Below are positions 17,199 through 25,238 of a DNA stretch of 38,566 nt, piece by piece. Source of the stretch: an uncultured Pelagibacteraceae bacterium (GTDB lineage: Bacteria > Pseudomonadota > Alphaproteobacteria > Pelagibacterales > Pelagibacteraceae); contig CACEEO010000009.1 of the NCBI GenBank assembly GCA_902558585.1, positions 1 to 38,566 on the forward strand. The letters are read 5' to 3'. The position numbers and the translations under genes were made by a program. Each line of letters begins with the position of its first letter. Within the stretch, counting starts at the first letter, position 1. The notes under the pieces were generated by a model. It saw nothing but the letters and a program-made list of their open reading frames with translations. It ran no database searches and was not told the origin of the DNA.

Positions 17199-18809
17199 TT
17201 ATTTAATGATTTGTACAAAAGTGTTTACCAAATAATAAAATTTATAAAATGGATTTTGTTTAACAAAATTCAGATAAAAATTTCTTTTGCTTATTTTTGC
17301 TTCCAGTATTTTTAAATCATTTATTTGATTCAAAATATAATTATTTATATTTTGAGTATTATTATCAATGAGATTAAATAACTGTTGTAAATTTTTTTGA
17401 TCCAATTTGAAAGCGGATCCAAGACCTGTATTACTCAAGTTTCTAAATTCATCAATAAAACCTATTTTATTACCAATGAATGTAAAACCATTGATTTTAA
17501 GTCCATTTTTACCTACAAAATCTTTCACATTTGATGAATTTTCAGCATTTTTAATTAACTCTTTTAGTATTTTATAATTTGTATAATTTTCAAAATTGAC
17601 TTGCTCTAATTTTTTAAATCTTTCTTTGTAATTTTGCAGATTTCTTTCAGATAAATATTGTTTTGTGTTTTTTCTAAGAGCTTTTAATAAATTTATAAGT
17701 TCTTGATTATCAATATTTATGATTTTATTAATTGTAATATTATATTCCTGCTCTGTTTCGGTATAAAAATCTTCTAAAGTATCTAAATTATTTTTTAATT
17801 TCTCTCTCTTAGCCTTAAGTGCAGTGATATTATTATCAAATTCATTAAGTTTATCTTTAAATTTATCTAAATATTCTTGTTTATTTTCTGAAATCCATTT
17901 TGCATTAGCTTCCTTTTTGGCTTTATATTTAGCTTCTTTTGCTTTTCTTATAGCTTCATTTTTTAATTTTACACTGGTACTTTCTGCTGAGACTACTATG
18001 CAATTTGAATAAGGCCAATCACCAACTACATGTTTGGGATCAAACCAACATTTTGATTTTGCGTTATTGATAGCTTTTTGTTTTGTATTTATTTCAACAC
18101 TATTATCAGATGTATATTTTGTATTTTTCTTTTTGTGCTTTACAATTGCCACCCATTCAGCTACCTCATTATTTTGATTAGCATTACTTTTTTGCTCATT
18201 ATTTTTTTTAATTAAATAATTGCTTCCAGTTACATAGCAATTAGCATTTGTTTTGTGTGCTAATTTTCCTTTTTGTATATCTTTGGCAAAATCTTTTTTT
18301 AGTTTTTTTGGTGCGTTAGGCTCTAATAAAACAATAACTTTAATAGTTTTATCTTTAACATCAAAAGTTTGTGTAATATCTACATATTTATTTAGTTCGT
18401 CTAAATTTTTTTGATCTTTTGCATTTGGTGAAAAAGCCTCATTTGAAATTATTTTTAAATTTTCGATATTATTAATTCTAAAATAAATTAATTTATTTTT
18501 ACCTCCTTCATCAACTTTTATATACTGGTTTTCAAGATCAATCTTAAAAACTGAGTTAGAAACATAATTTGGTTCTAAACCTGTGCAATTTGAAAAAGTT
18601 ATAATTTTAGAACTTTCTTTCAAATTAAATTTTTGTTTTTTTTGTTTTTTTTTATCCTTTCTATTTTTATTTATATCTTTAAGTTTTTCAGCACCAGCTT
18701 CTAATATTTGCACACCTAAACCAATACCTTCAATGACTAACCAAGGATTTGCTTTAACAGAATATGTATTTAAAAATAAAAAAACGATTATTGCTAAAAA
18801 AATTTTCAC
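17199..18809 (-). CDS. Secreted coiled-coil protein, paralogue of the 19704-21818 product (536 aa)
   Basis: This is the last gene of the nine-gene run, overlapping the DUF805 gene by 4 nt. The signal peptide covers about residues 1-20 (FLAIIVFLFLNTYSVKA). A Lys-rich segment (about 45-62) follows, then a region with four cysteines (Cys75, 191, 254, 270). Residues about 205-275 resemble a small repeat-fold domain (WVAIVKHKKK ... AINNAKSKCW ... SNCIVVSAE), loosely like DUF4189. Residues about 280-505 are coiled-coil-rich and match residues 265-478 of the 704-residue protein: WISENKQ, the DFVGK(N/D)G motif and a NINNY/DINNY helix occur in the same order. Unlike that paralogue it has no C-terminal membrane helix, so it is probably periplasmic. 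A structural or scaffold role is an inference. Confidence 0.88.
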   Translation of the reverse strand: MKIFLAIIVFLFLNTYSVKANPWLVIEGIGLGVQILEAGAEKLKDINKNRKDKKKQKKQKFNLKESSKIITFSNCTGLEPNYVSNSVFKIDLENQYIKVDEGGKNKLIYFRINNIENLKIISNEAFSPNAKDQKNLDELNKYVDITQTFDVKDKTIKVIVLLEPNAPKKLKKDFAKDIQKGKLAHKTNANCYVTGSNYLIKKNNEQKSNANQNNEVAEWVAIVKHKKKNTKYTSDNSVEINTKQKAINNAKSKCWFDPKHVVGDWPYSNCIVVSAESTSVKLKNEAIRKAKEAKYKAKKEANAKWISENKQEYLDKFKDKLNEFDNNITALKAKREKLKNNLDTLEDFYTETEQEYNITINKIINIDNQELINLLKALRKNTKQYLSERNLQNYKERFKKLEQVNFENYTNYKILKELIKNAENSSNVKDFVGKNGLKINGFTFIGNKIGFIDEFRNLSNTGLGSAFKLDQKNLQQLFNLIDNNTQNINNYILNQINDLKILEAKISKRNFYLNFVKQNPFYKFYYLVNTFVQIIK

Positions 18810-19702
18810 TTTTCATTATTTATTTTAAGTGGATAGTCCCCAAATCTATTTTTTCCTAATGTTCCCCTATCTATTAAAATTACCAATACAATAATCCATC
18901 CTACAAATGGAATTAAATTAATAAGAATAAACCAACCTGATTTATCTCTATCGTGGAATCTTCTAATTTGAGAAGTAATAGCTGGTACAAATAGCAATAT
19001 TACTATTAGAAGAGATATTAAATAAAATGGCGGGGGGTCCATCATACCTTTAGATACAGGATCAGACCAAACTCCAGTATAGAGTGCAAGTGGTGTAAAC
19101 AATAATTGAAAGTACCAATATTCAGATCTGCTGGCTCTTCCTTTTATTGTGAAATATTTTTTCAAACAAGTCTGAATTGCTTGAAAGAAATTTAAACTAA
19201 CTACATTCTCATCATTGTAAGTTTTATCAATATTTTCCTCTTCTGTTTCATTCTCTTCATCAGGCTGTTTTTCTTCTGTTTCATTCTCTTCATCAGGCTG
19301 TTCTTCTTCTTTTTTATTATCAATTACCTCTTCAGTTTTTATTTCATCAACCTCATTAATTTCATCAGAAATCTGATCATCATTAAAATTAATCTCATCT
19401 TCAATTATCTCTTTAGCCTTTACAGTCTCATCCTTATCAATACGTTGTTCTTGTTTTTCTTCTCCAGTTATGAATGATTTTATATCTCCTTGTGGGGCTA
19501 CAGTTTCTTCTGGATTCTCTTTAATTTCTTCCGACGTAAAAACTAAACCATCAATTTCTGATGCAGTTGTCCATTTACCTCTTAGACCTGCTTTTACCTT
19601 GGTTTTCTCATTTATAGTATCGCTGTCTATTAAAGCTTGTAAGCTTGATAATGAATTTACGGTAATTTCAGAGTTATTATCATCTATAAATTTATAAATC
19701 AT
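18806..19702 (-). CDS. GYF_2-like/DUF805 inner-membrane protein (298 aa)
   Basis: Three parts are visible. Residues about 1-55 (IYKFIDDNNSE ... LQALIDSDTI ... GKWTTASEIDGL) resemble a GYF_2 domain, a small protein-interaction module common on bacterial membrane proteins. Residues about 60-165 form a very acidic linker containing two copies of an 11-residue QPDEENETEEK-type repeat. Residues about 165-298 are DUF805, with GRASRSEYWYFQLLF, several membrane helices, IRRFHDRDKSGWF and the closing NRFGDYPLK. DUF805 proteins are multi-pass membrane proteins of unclear function. The linker and GYF_2 domain are expected in the cytoplasm, where they could bind the NTPases encoded upstream. It is 1 nt from the 704-residue gene and overlaps the 536-residue gene by 4 nt. 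Confidence 0.88.
   Translation of the reverse strand: MIYKFIDDNNSEITVNSLSSLQALIDSDTINEKTKVKAGLRGKWTTASEIDGLVFTSEEIKENPEETVAPQGDIKSFITGEEKQEQRIDKDETVKAKEIIEDEINFNDDQISDEINEVDEIKTEEVIDNKKEEEQPDEENETEEKQPDEENETEEENIDKTYNDENVVSLNFFQAIQTCLKKYFTIKGRASRSEYWYFQLLFTPLALYTGVWSDPVSKGMMDPPPFYLISLLIVILLFVPAITSQIRRFHDRDKSGWFILINLIPFVGWIIVLVILIDRGTLGKNRFGDYPLKINNEK
19241..19306. repeat. Two tandem 33-bp units in the acidic linker of the DUF805 gene
   Basis: A 33-bp unit beginning ttctgtttcattctcttcat occurs twice in direct succession (offset exactly 33 bp, with very few mismatches). It encodes the duplicated QPDEENETEEK segment. In-frame tandem duplication implies the linker length can change by recombination or slippage without breaking the gene. 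Confidence 0.85.
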
Positions 19703-19703
19703 A

Positions 19704-21818
19704 CTAATTTGGGAAAACTATTTTACCAACTCTTTCAACAACAAAACCAGCCCCTCCTCTTCTAAGTACACAAGGTTCTGTCATATAATTTGATCCTGTT
19801 GAAACAGAATATACACCTTTAAAATCTCTGCTAGCTTTTTCAAAGTCAAGATTCATATAAGTGGCCATGTTTGATTTAACTGTTGAGCCAGGAAATGCAA
19901 AATACTTATCACTAAATGTTACGCACCATATTTCTGCTTTTTCAAATGCTCTAGATGAATTAACAAGAATCGTTTTTGTTCCTTCTTGCCTTTCTTTTCT
20001 ACTTAAAGCTAAACCGTGCCATTTTTGTTTAAAACCAGCTACTTTTGTAAAGTCATCTAATGACTCTTTATAATCTGATACTAATTCATCATATTTTTCA
20101 GCAATTATTTCTTCAGGTGTTTTTGGTTTTTCTTCAATGACTTCTTGGGTTTCTAAAGATGTCTGTTGCGATCTTTGTGTGTTTCTAGCTGCAGATTTAA
20201 TTTGTTCAGAGGTGCTTTTTAATTTGCCCTCAAATTCATTTTTTAAACTTCCAACTTTTTCTTCAGCTTCTCGTTTAAGCTGATCCATTTCTTTTCGTTG
20301 AAAATATAAATAAACACCTACACCAATAATTATTAGTACAATTACAACACCTATAATAATTAAATTCCAAGGGGTTTGATCAGATAATTCTGCGTCTTTA
20401 TTTATTAAATCATTCCTAGCAGTTACTACATAATTATTAATATCATCTTCGTGTTTGATAATATCTAAACGAAGTTTTTTAATTTCTTCTTCATGTATTT
20501 TGTAATCAGAACCAATTTCTTTATTTTTAATATTCTCAAATTCTTTTATGATTCCCATTTTTTTTGATTTGAATGTAAATTCATAACCAAAAAGGTTTAA
20601 AGACACTCCATCTTTACCAACAAAATCTTCAATTGATTTGCTTTTTTCAGCTCTCTTTATTAAACTTTTTAAATTTTTATAGTTTTCATAGTTATCAAAT
20701 TTATATTTTTTTATTTGTTCTAATTTGTCTTTATATTCTTTTAAATCACTTTTTGACAAAAAATTTGTCATTGCATTTCTTAATTCACTTCTAAGATTTT
20801 TAATTTCTTCGTTACCTCTTTTATCAAGATCTTCTATTGCAATTTGAGACTCTTTTTCTTGAATATTTAAAAATTCTTCAAATTCTTTAAATTGTTCAGC
20901 TAGTTTATCTCTTGCTGTATTAAGAGCGGTAATTTGATCATCAAAATCTTTTTTCTTTTCTTTGTACTTAGTCAATTCTTTTTGTTTATTTTCAGATATC
21001 CACTTTTCGTTTGTGTCTTTTCTCGCTTTTTTCTTCTTGGCTTTTGCAGCTTTTTCTTTAGCAATACGATCTGCTTCGGCTTGCTGTTTTGCTTTTAATT
21101 CAGCTTTTTCTTTTATTTCCAAATCTTGATCTATTAAAAAATCTGGTAAATACCAAACTGCATTTGGATTACTAATAATTATTCCATCTTTTAATATATC
21201 TCTACCTTCAACAGGTCCTCTGCCTTCAGGGCCTTCCATAAGTTTTTTATTATAATCACCAGTCACACCATCAGACTTTAAATAACCATTTTCTGCAGCA
21301 ATTTGACTATAAAAATCTTCTAAATAAGATCCTTTAAATTTATAAGGTCTTTCTTCTGTTTTGAGTTGTAAACAGTACATTTTTAAAACTGTTAATAGTT
21401 TTATATCTCTCCAATCTTGAGAAATATTAAAATTTAAACCGTTTGCTGGTGTTGGTATTAAAATTCCACCTGTGTTACGAGGCTCTGGTGTATGATAGCC
21501 CTTAACTGTTATTTTATAAACTTCTTTATCATCGAATACCGGGTTTCCTTCTTCATCAATTGTTTGTTTTCCTGTAATTTCATTAATTACTTTTTCTCCT
21601 CCACCTACTTCAATAATTTTAATTGCATTAGCGTCTAGTGCACAAAAATCTTGTTTTGCTAGATTTTCTGAATTTTTTTTAGTTTCTTTACTACCATCCC
21701 AATCAGTATTTTTATTATCAGATAGACTATTTTTTTTGTGAAAAGCTAACGAGCTAGATGTAATCAATAAAAAAGATAAAAATAATGTAATAAAAAAACG
21801 TACAAATATATTTGTCAT
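19704..21818 (-). CDS. Envelope-spanning coiled-coil protein (704 aa)
   Basis: The N-terminus is a signal peptide or anchor (about 6-25, RFFITLFLSFLLITSSSLAF). Residues about 60-235 form a globular region. Residues about 235-478 are a Lys/Glu/Ala-rich coiled coil containing the module shared with the 536-residue protein (WISENKQ, YENYKNLKSLIKRAE, DFVGKDG). A transmembrane helix follows (about 484-507, NLIIIGVVIVLIIIGVGVYL). Basic residues right after it put the rest in the cytoplasm: a second coiled coil (about 510-545), a short linker and a terminal domain (about 570-704) ending RRGGAGFVVERVGKIVFPN. It would therefore reach from the periplasm to the cytoplasm beside the tubulin-like and Hsp70-like proteins. 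It lies 1 nt after the Hsp70-like gene. I recognise no family, and the linking role is inferred. Confidence 0.9.
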   Translation of the reverse strand: MTNIFVRFFITLFLSFLLITSSSLAFHKKNSLSDNKNTDWDGSKETKKNSENLAKQDFCALDANAIKIIEVGGGEKVINEITGKQTIDEEGNPVFDDKEVYKITVKGYHTPEPRNTGGILIPTPANGLNFNISQDWRDIKLLTVLKMYCLQLKTEERPYKFKGSYLEDFYSQIAAENGYLKSDGVTGDYNKKLMEGPEGRGPVEGRDILKDGIIISNPNAVWYLPDFLIDQDLEIKEKAELKAKQQAEADRIAKEKAAKAKKKKARKDTNEKWISENKQKELTKYKEKKKDFDDQITALNTARDKLAEQFKEFEEFLNIQEKESQIAIEDLDKRGNEEIKNLRSELRNAMTNFLSKSDLKEYKDKLEQIKKYKFDNYENYKNLKSLIKRAEKSKSIEDFVGKDGVSLNLFGYEFTFKSKKMGIIKEFENIKNKEIGSDYKIHEEEIKKLRLDIIKHEDDINNYVVTARNDLINKDAELSDQTPWNLIIIGVVIVLIIIGVGVYLYFQRKEMDQLKREAEEKVGSLKNEFEGKLKSTSEQIKSAARNTQRSQQTSLETQEVIEEKPKTPEEIIAEKYDELVSDYKESLDDFTKVAGFKQKWHGLALSRKERQEGTKTILVNSSRAFEKAEIWCVTFSDKYFAFPGSTVKSNMATYMNLDFEKASRDFKGVYSVSTGSNYMTEPCVLRRGGAGFVVERVGKIVFPN

Positions 21819-21819
21819 T

Positions 21820-24800
21820 CTACTTGAGCTTTAATTTACCGCTAGTAATCTCATTAATTACTTGTTTCAAACCTTGAATAAATACTGGCTCAATAATTGA
21901 AGAGGTTTTCTGGATTTCAGCTAAGCTATCATCACCTTCAACTGATTGCATATTTTTTACTAGATCTTGAGCTCTTGATTGTCCATTTTTTAACTCAGCA
22001 TTAATTTTACCCTCAAGGTCTCCTTCAAATTTCTTAGTTAGTTTTACTGGTATTTTTGAGTATGCCTGCAAATATTTTAAAAAAGTTTTAAGTTGTGAAA
22101 TATCTTTAACTCTCCATTGCTTATCTTCATCTAACCCTGACACAATTCCAATTTTACTTTTTCCAACTATAACGTCTTCACCCAACACTGTTTCATGTGA
22201 TCTATCGGTTAAATCTAAATCTGTAGCACCTTGTTTATCAACTAATAATCCATACGATACTTCATGTTTTGGAGTGTCAGTAAATACAATTCCAATTGAT
22301 GTAAATATTCCACCTGTTACTTTTTCTATCATTTTTGATAAGCCTTCTTGGTCATCAGCATCTTCAAAAACAATTTTGTATAAAGTACTTGCTTTTCCAC
22401 CTAAGCATATTCTTAAAGATTTTGATTTATCTTTGCCGGTTTGGAATTCTCCATTTTCTATTAAATGGTTTAATACTTGTGATACATAATAAAGTATTCC
22501 TGATAACGCTAATTCAGTTAAATCTTTAAGTTCCTTTCCCTTTTCTTTTCCACTAATAATGTCAAAACGATTTTTAAAAGCTTCGCCAAATTGAGGACTA
22601 TTAACTAATAGCTCTATACCATTAGCTAATTTTGTTTTGTTAGTTCTTATGCTTTGCAATGTTTGATAACTTTCTAGAAGTAAGTCATCATTTCCACTAA
22701 TTTCTTTAATTAGAGTTAAATTATTACACAGGTGATTTATTAAAACATCTTTACCTGCAAGTCTAAATGAGTTTCTCCAGAGTAATTTAGTATCTTGCCA
22801 TATTGAAAGATCTGACGTTCCACCACCAATATCAATTGTAACTACATTTTCGGTAAAAGGGATTTCTTGTCCTTTAGCAAAATAAAGGGCACTTGATATA
22901 CTCTCCGTTTCAAATCCAGTTCTTTCATTAGTTTTATATTTCTCATCTGCAAGACCAACATTAACTGCTCTTCTAGTTATTCTTTTAAATGATCTTAAAT
23001 GATCAGCATTATAAGCCTCTGGATATGAAAAATTAAAAGTTAAATTTTCCCTTTTTACTCCATTTGCTGCTGCTTCTACAGCTGCTTGAAGAACTGCCTG
23101 TGAGATAAAATATTGAACCTTAGTTCTACTTTGTTCGGCTTCATCCCACTTTAAATTAAATTTTAAAGGTCTTTTATCATCAGGCAAATCTTGAATAGCG
23201 TATAAAACTTGATCAACGTAATAAATAAAATTACTTCTGAATGGTAAATTTTCAACTGTTGACTCCTTAAAGTTTCTCTCCCTTAGAATGGTCATAAATG
23301 GCACTGTAACTTCCCTGCTAGGCACAAATTCCTTGTGTGCCTGCATCACTTCTTCTATTTCTTCTTCATCTGTGCCAGGATCATAAGGAGTATTTATCCT
23401 GTTTTTAAAGATTAATTCTTTAGGATTTTCCTTATTTTCCTTGAAATAGACACATGAATTAGTGGTTCCAAAGTCTATACCAACAGACCATTGATTACTA
23501 GTTTCAGCAACAACTTGTGGATCAGGGAACAATATTAAACCTACATCAACTCTCTTGCTGTGTTCTGTATAAGATTTACCTCCTGATTGTGTTGCAACAT
23601 TACACAAAACAGCTTCGGGAGATGACTTTAGTGAACGTAATTCAGTCACAGCAGTGGTTTGTTGAATAGGTATTTCCTCACCAACTACTTGATGCGAATT
23701 AATCATGTTGTCAATAAATTTTATTTTATCATTACCGTCTAAACTCTCTAATTTGTTTCTTATATCTTGGACCGCAAAAACATTTTTAGGTAAAATATTT
23801 ACTTGTGCGTTTCCATCATAAAATAAAAAATATTGATCCCAATTATCAATTTTAATATCTGGCCATATACTAAATCCAAGTGGTACACCTCTATTTTTAA
23901 CTACATCTTTAGCTTTATATATTTTTTCTAATGTGTAGGTCATGGTATTACCTGTTTCACTGACTAGCTCTAAATAAATAATAGCTTTATAATTATCTCC
24001 ATCAGGAGAAACTATACAATTTGTAGACAGCGCTTTTGGATCCATAAACATTAAAAGTGAACTGTTAACTGGATATGCAAATTGGTTACCATCGCTTGAA
24101 TGTTCTTTTAATTTTCTATTATCTCCAGCAAATACAACTAATTTTTCTGTAAAGATTGTTTCAGGAGTTAAATATAAATAACCCTCGTTCTGACATTCTT
24201 GTTTTAATGTCTTTTCAAGATTTTCATCTTGTCTTAGTGAATTTAATGAATAATTGTTCCATACCCTTATATCAGATAATGTTTTTCCTGTTGATTGAGC
24301 AACTCTAAAATCAGCAAATATACCACCATTAATTTGACCTTCAAACTCGGGTCTAACTGCTAGACCGCAATCAAATTTGGCAGTTTGATCTGTAGCACCA
24401 ATAAATATTTGAGCTAATTTGTCATAAACAGGTTGAGCGGGAAGATTTAAATTAACCTTAGTTTGTGTCCAACTAGAAAATTCTGCATTTCCAATTTTTG
24501 CATCACAAGAATTTTTAAAATCTTGAAGTCTTCCTATGACAGCATTAAAGACCTCCATATTGGATGGACTTAAAGTCTGAATTCCATTAATTAAATTATC
24601 TAGATAATGAGAGAGCACCGCATATTGTTCGTTTCTCATATCTCTTGCGTTACATGGATCCTTTAAAAATCCATCTTCGTACCAAGGTAATTTTCTAATA
24701 CCCTCAATATCAGTATAGTTTCTTGCAGCAGCTACAATTGTATAAGGATTAACAACTGCAACAGAACCTTTGTTAAAATTTAAAACTCCAATAGCATTCC

Positions 24801-25236
24801 AGTCTTGGTTTTGCGCCATTGTATCTACTGGTATCACATCAAATAAAATTTTTCCTATATGTGAATAATTGGAGTTTGATGGAGCACCTCCTGTAAAAGG
24901 ATTATTTTTTATATCTTGAATATTAACTATGTTTGAACTTAACTCGTATATATGCTTGTAATAAGGAGCAAGGGCTAAAAGAGCCAAAGTTCCTCTCCAT
25001 TCATCTACAATTAATCTATCGCTGTCTACCAAGCCATTTCTAACAATTAAAACCCTTGCCCAAACATCAGGTACAGAGTTTATATCTGCTGAATTAACAA
25101 CATCCTCTCCTGCCATTTTAAGACCTTTAGCTAATTTTGATAAAAATGTAGCATCTTCAGCTTTCCACTCTCCAGATCCAGCTATATTAGGAACTTGGTT
25201 TTGATCATTTAGTGGTGGTAATACTTTTTTAACCAT
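21820..25236 (-). CDS. Hsp70/actin-fold ATPase with large N-terminal extension (1138 aa)
   Basis: The nucleotide-binding domain starts near residue 583: phosphate-1 motif VGIDFGTTNSCVYF (Asp588), then FNFSYPEAYNADHLRSFKRI, phosphate-2 motif VTIDIGGGTSDLSIW (Asp802) and adenosine motif LRICLGGKAS (941-950). These are the three diagnostic motifs of the Hsp70/actin/sugar-kinase ATPase superfamily, so ATP binding is well supported. The architecture is unusual: canonical Hsp70 has the ATPase at the N-terminus, whereas here about 580 unrecognised residues precede it, and the roughly 190 residues after it lack an obvious peptide-binding domain. There is no signal peptide or membrane helix, so it is cytoplasmic. 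It lies 2 nt downstream of the tubulin-like gene, suggesting partnership. It may be a cytoskeletal or regulatory ATPase rather than a general chaperone. Large SrfB-type Hsp70-like proteins are a possible distant comparison. Confidence 0.92.
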   Translation of the reverse strand: MVKKVLPPLNDQNQVPNIAGSGEWKAEDATFLSKLAKGLKMAGEDVVNSADINSVPDVWARVLIVRNGLVDSDRLIVDEWRGTLALLALAPYYKHIYELSSNIVNIQDIKNNPFTGGAPSNSNYSHIGKILFDVIPVDTMAQNQDWNAIGVLNFNKGSVAVVNPYTIVAAARNYTDIEGIRKLPWYEDGFLKDPCNARDMRNEQYAVLSHYLDNLINGIQTLSPSNMEVFNAVIGRLQDFKNSCDAKIGNAEFSSWTQTKVNLNLPAQPVYDKLAQIFIGATDQTAKFDCGLAVRPEFEGQINGGIFADFRVAQSTGKTLSDIRVWNNYSLNSLRQDENLEKTLKQECQNEGYLYLTPETIFTEKLVVFAGDNRKLKEHSSDGNQFAYPVNSSLLMFMDPKALSTNCIVSPDGDNYKAIIYLELVSETGNTMTYTLEKIYKAKDVVKNRGVPLGFSIWPDIKIDNWDQYFLFYDGNAQVNILPKNVFAVQDIRNKLESLDGNDKIKFIDNMINSHQVVGEEIPIQQTTAVTELRSLKSSPEAVLCNVATQSGGKSYTEHSKRVDVGLILFPDPQVVAETSNQWSVGIDFGTTNSCVYFKENKENPKELIFKNRINTPYDPGTDEEEIEEVMQAHKEFVPSREVTVPFMTILRERNFKESTVENLPFRSNFIYYVDQVLYAIQDLPDDKRPLKFNLKWDEAEQSRTKVQYFISQAVLQAAVEAAANGVKRENLTFNFSYPEAYNADHLRSFKRITRRAVNVGLADEKYKTNERTGFETESISSALYFAKGQEIPFTENVVTIDIGGGTSDLSIWQDTKLLWRNSFRLAGKDVLINHLCNNLTLIKEISGNDDLLLESYQTLQSIRTNKTKLANGIELLVNSPQFGEAFKNRFDIISGKEKGKELKDLTELALSGILYYVSQVLNHLIENGEFQTGKDKSKSLRICLGGKASTLYKIVFEDADDQEGLSKMIEKVTGGIFTSIGIVFTDTPKHEVSYGLLVDKQGATDLDLTDRSHETVLGEDVIVGKSKIGIVSGLDEDKQWRVKDISQLKTFLKYLQAYSKIPVKLTKKFEGDLEGKINAELKNGQSRAQDLVKNMQSVEGDDSLAEIQKTSSIIEPVFIQGLKQVINEITSGKLKLK

Positions 25237-25238
25237 AT

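Noticed and set aside
19861..20073. Plus-strand 70-aa frame inside the 704-aa gene
   Set aside because: Antisense to a long real frame; no ribosome-binding site or homology.
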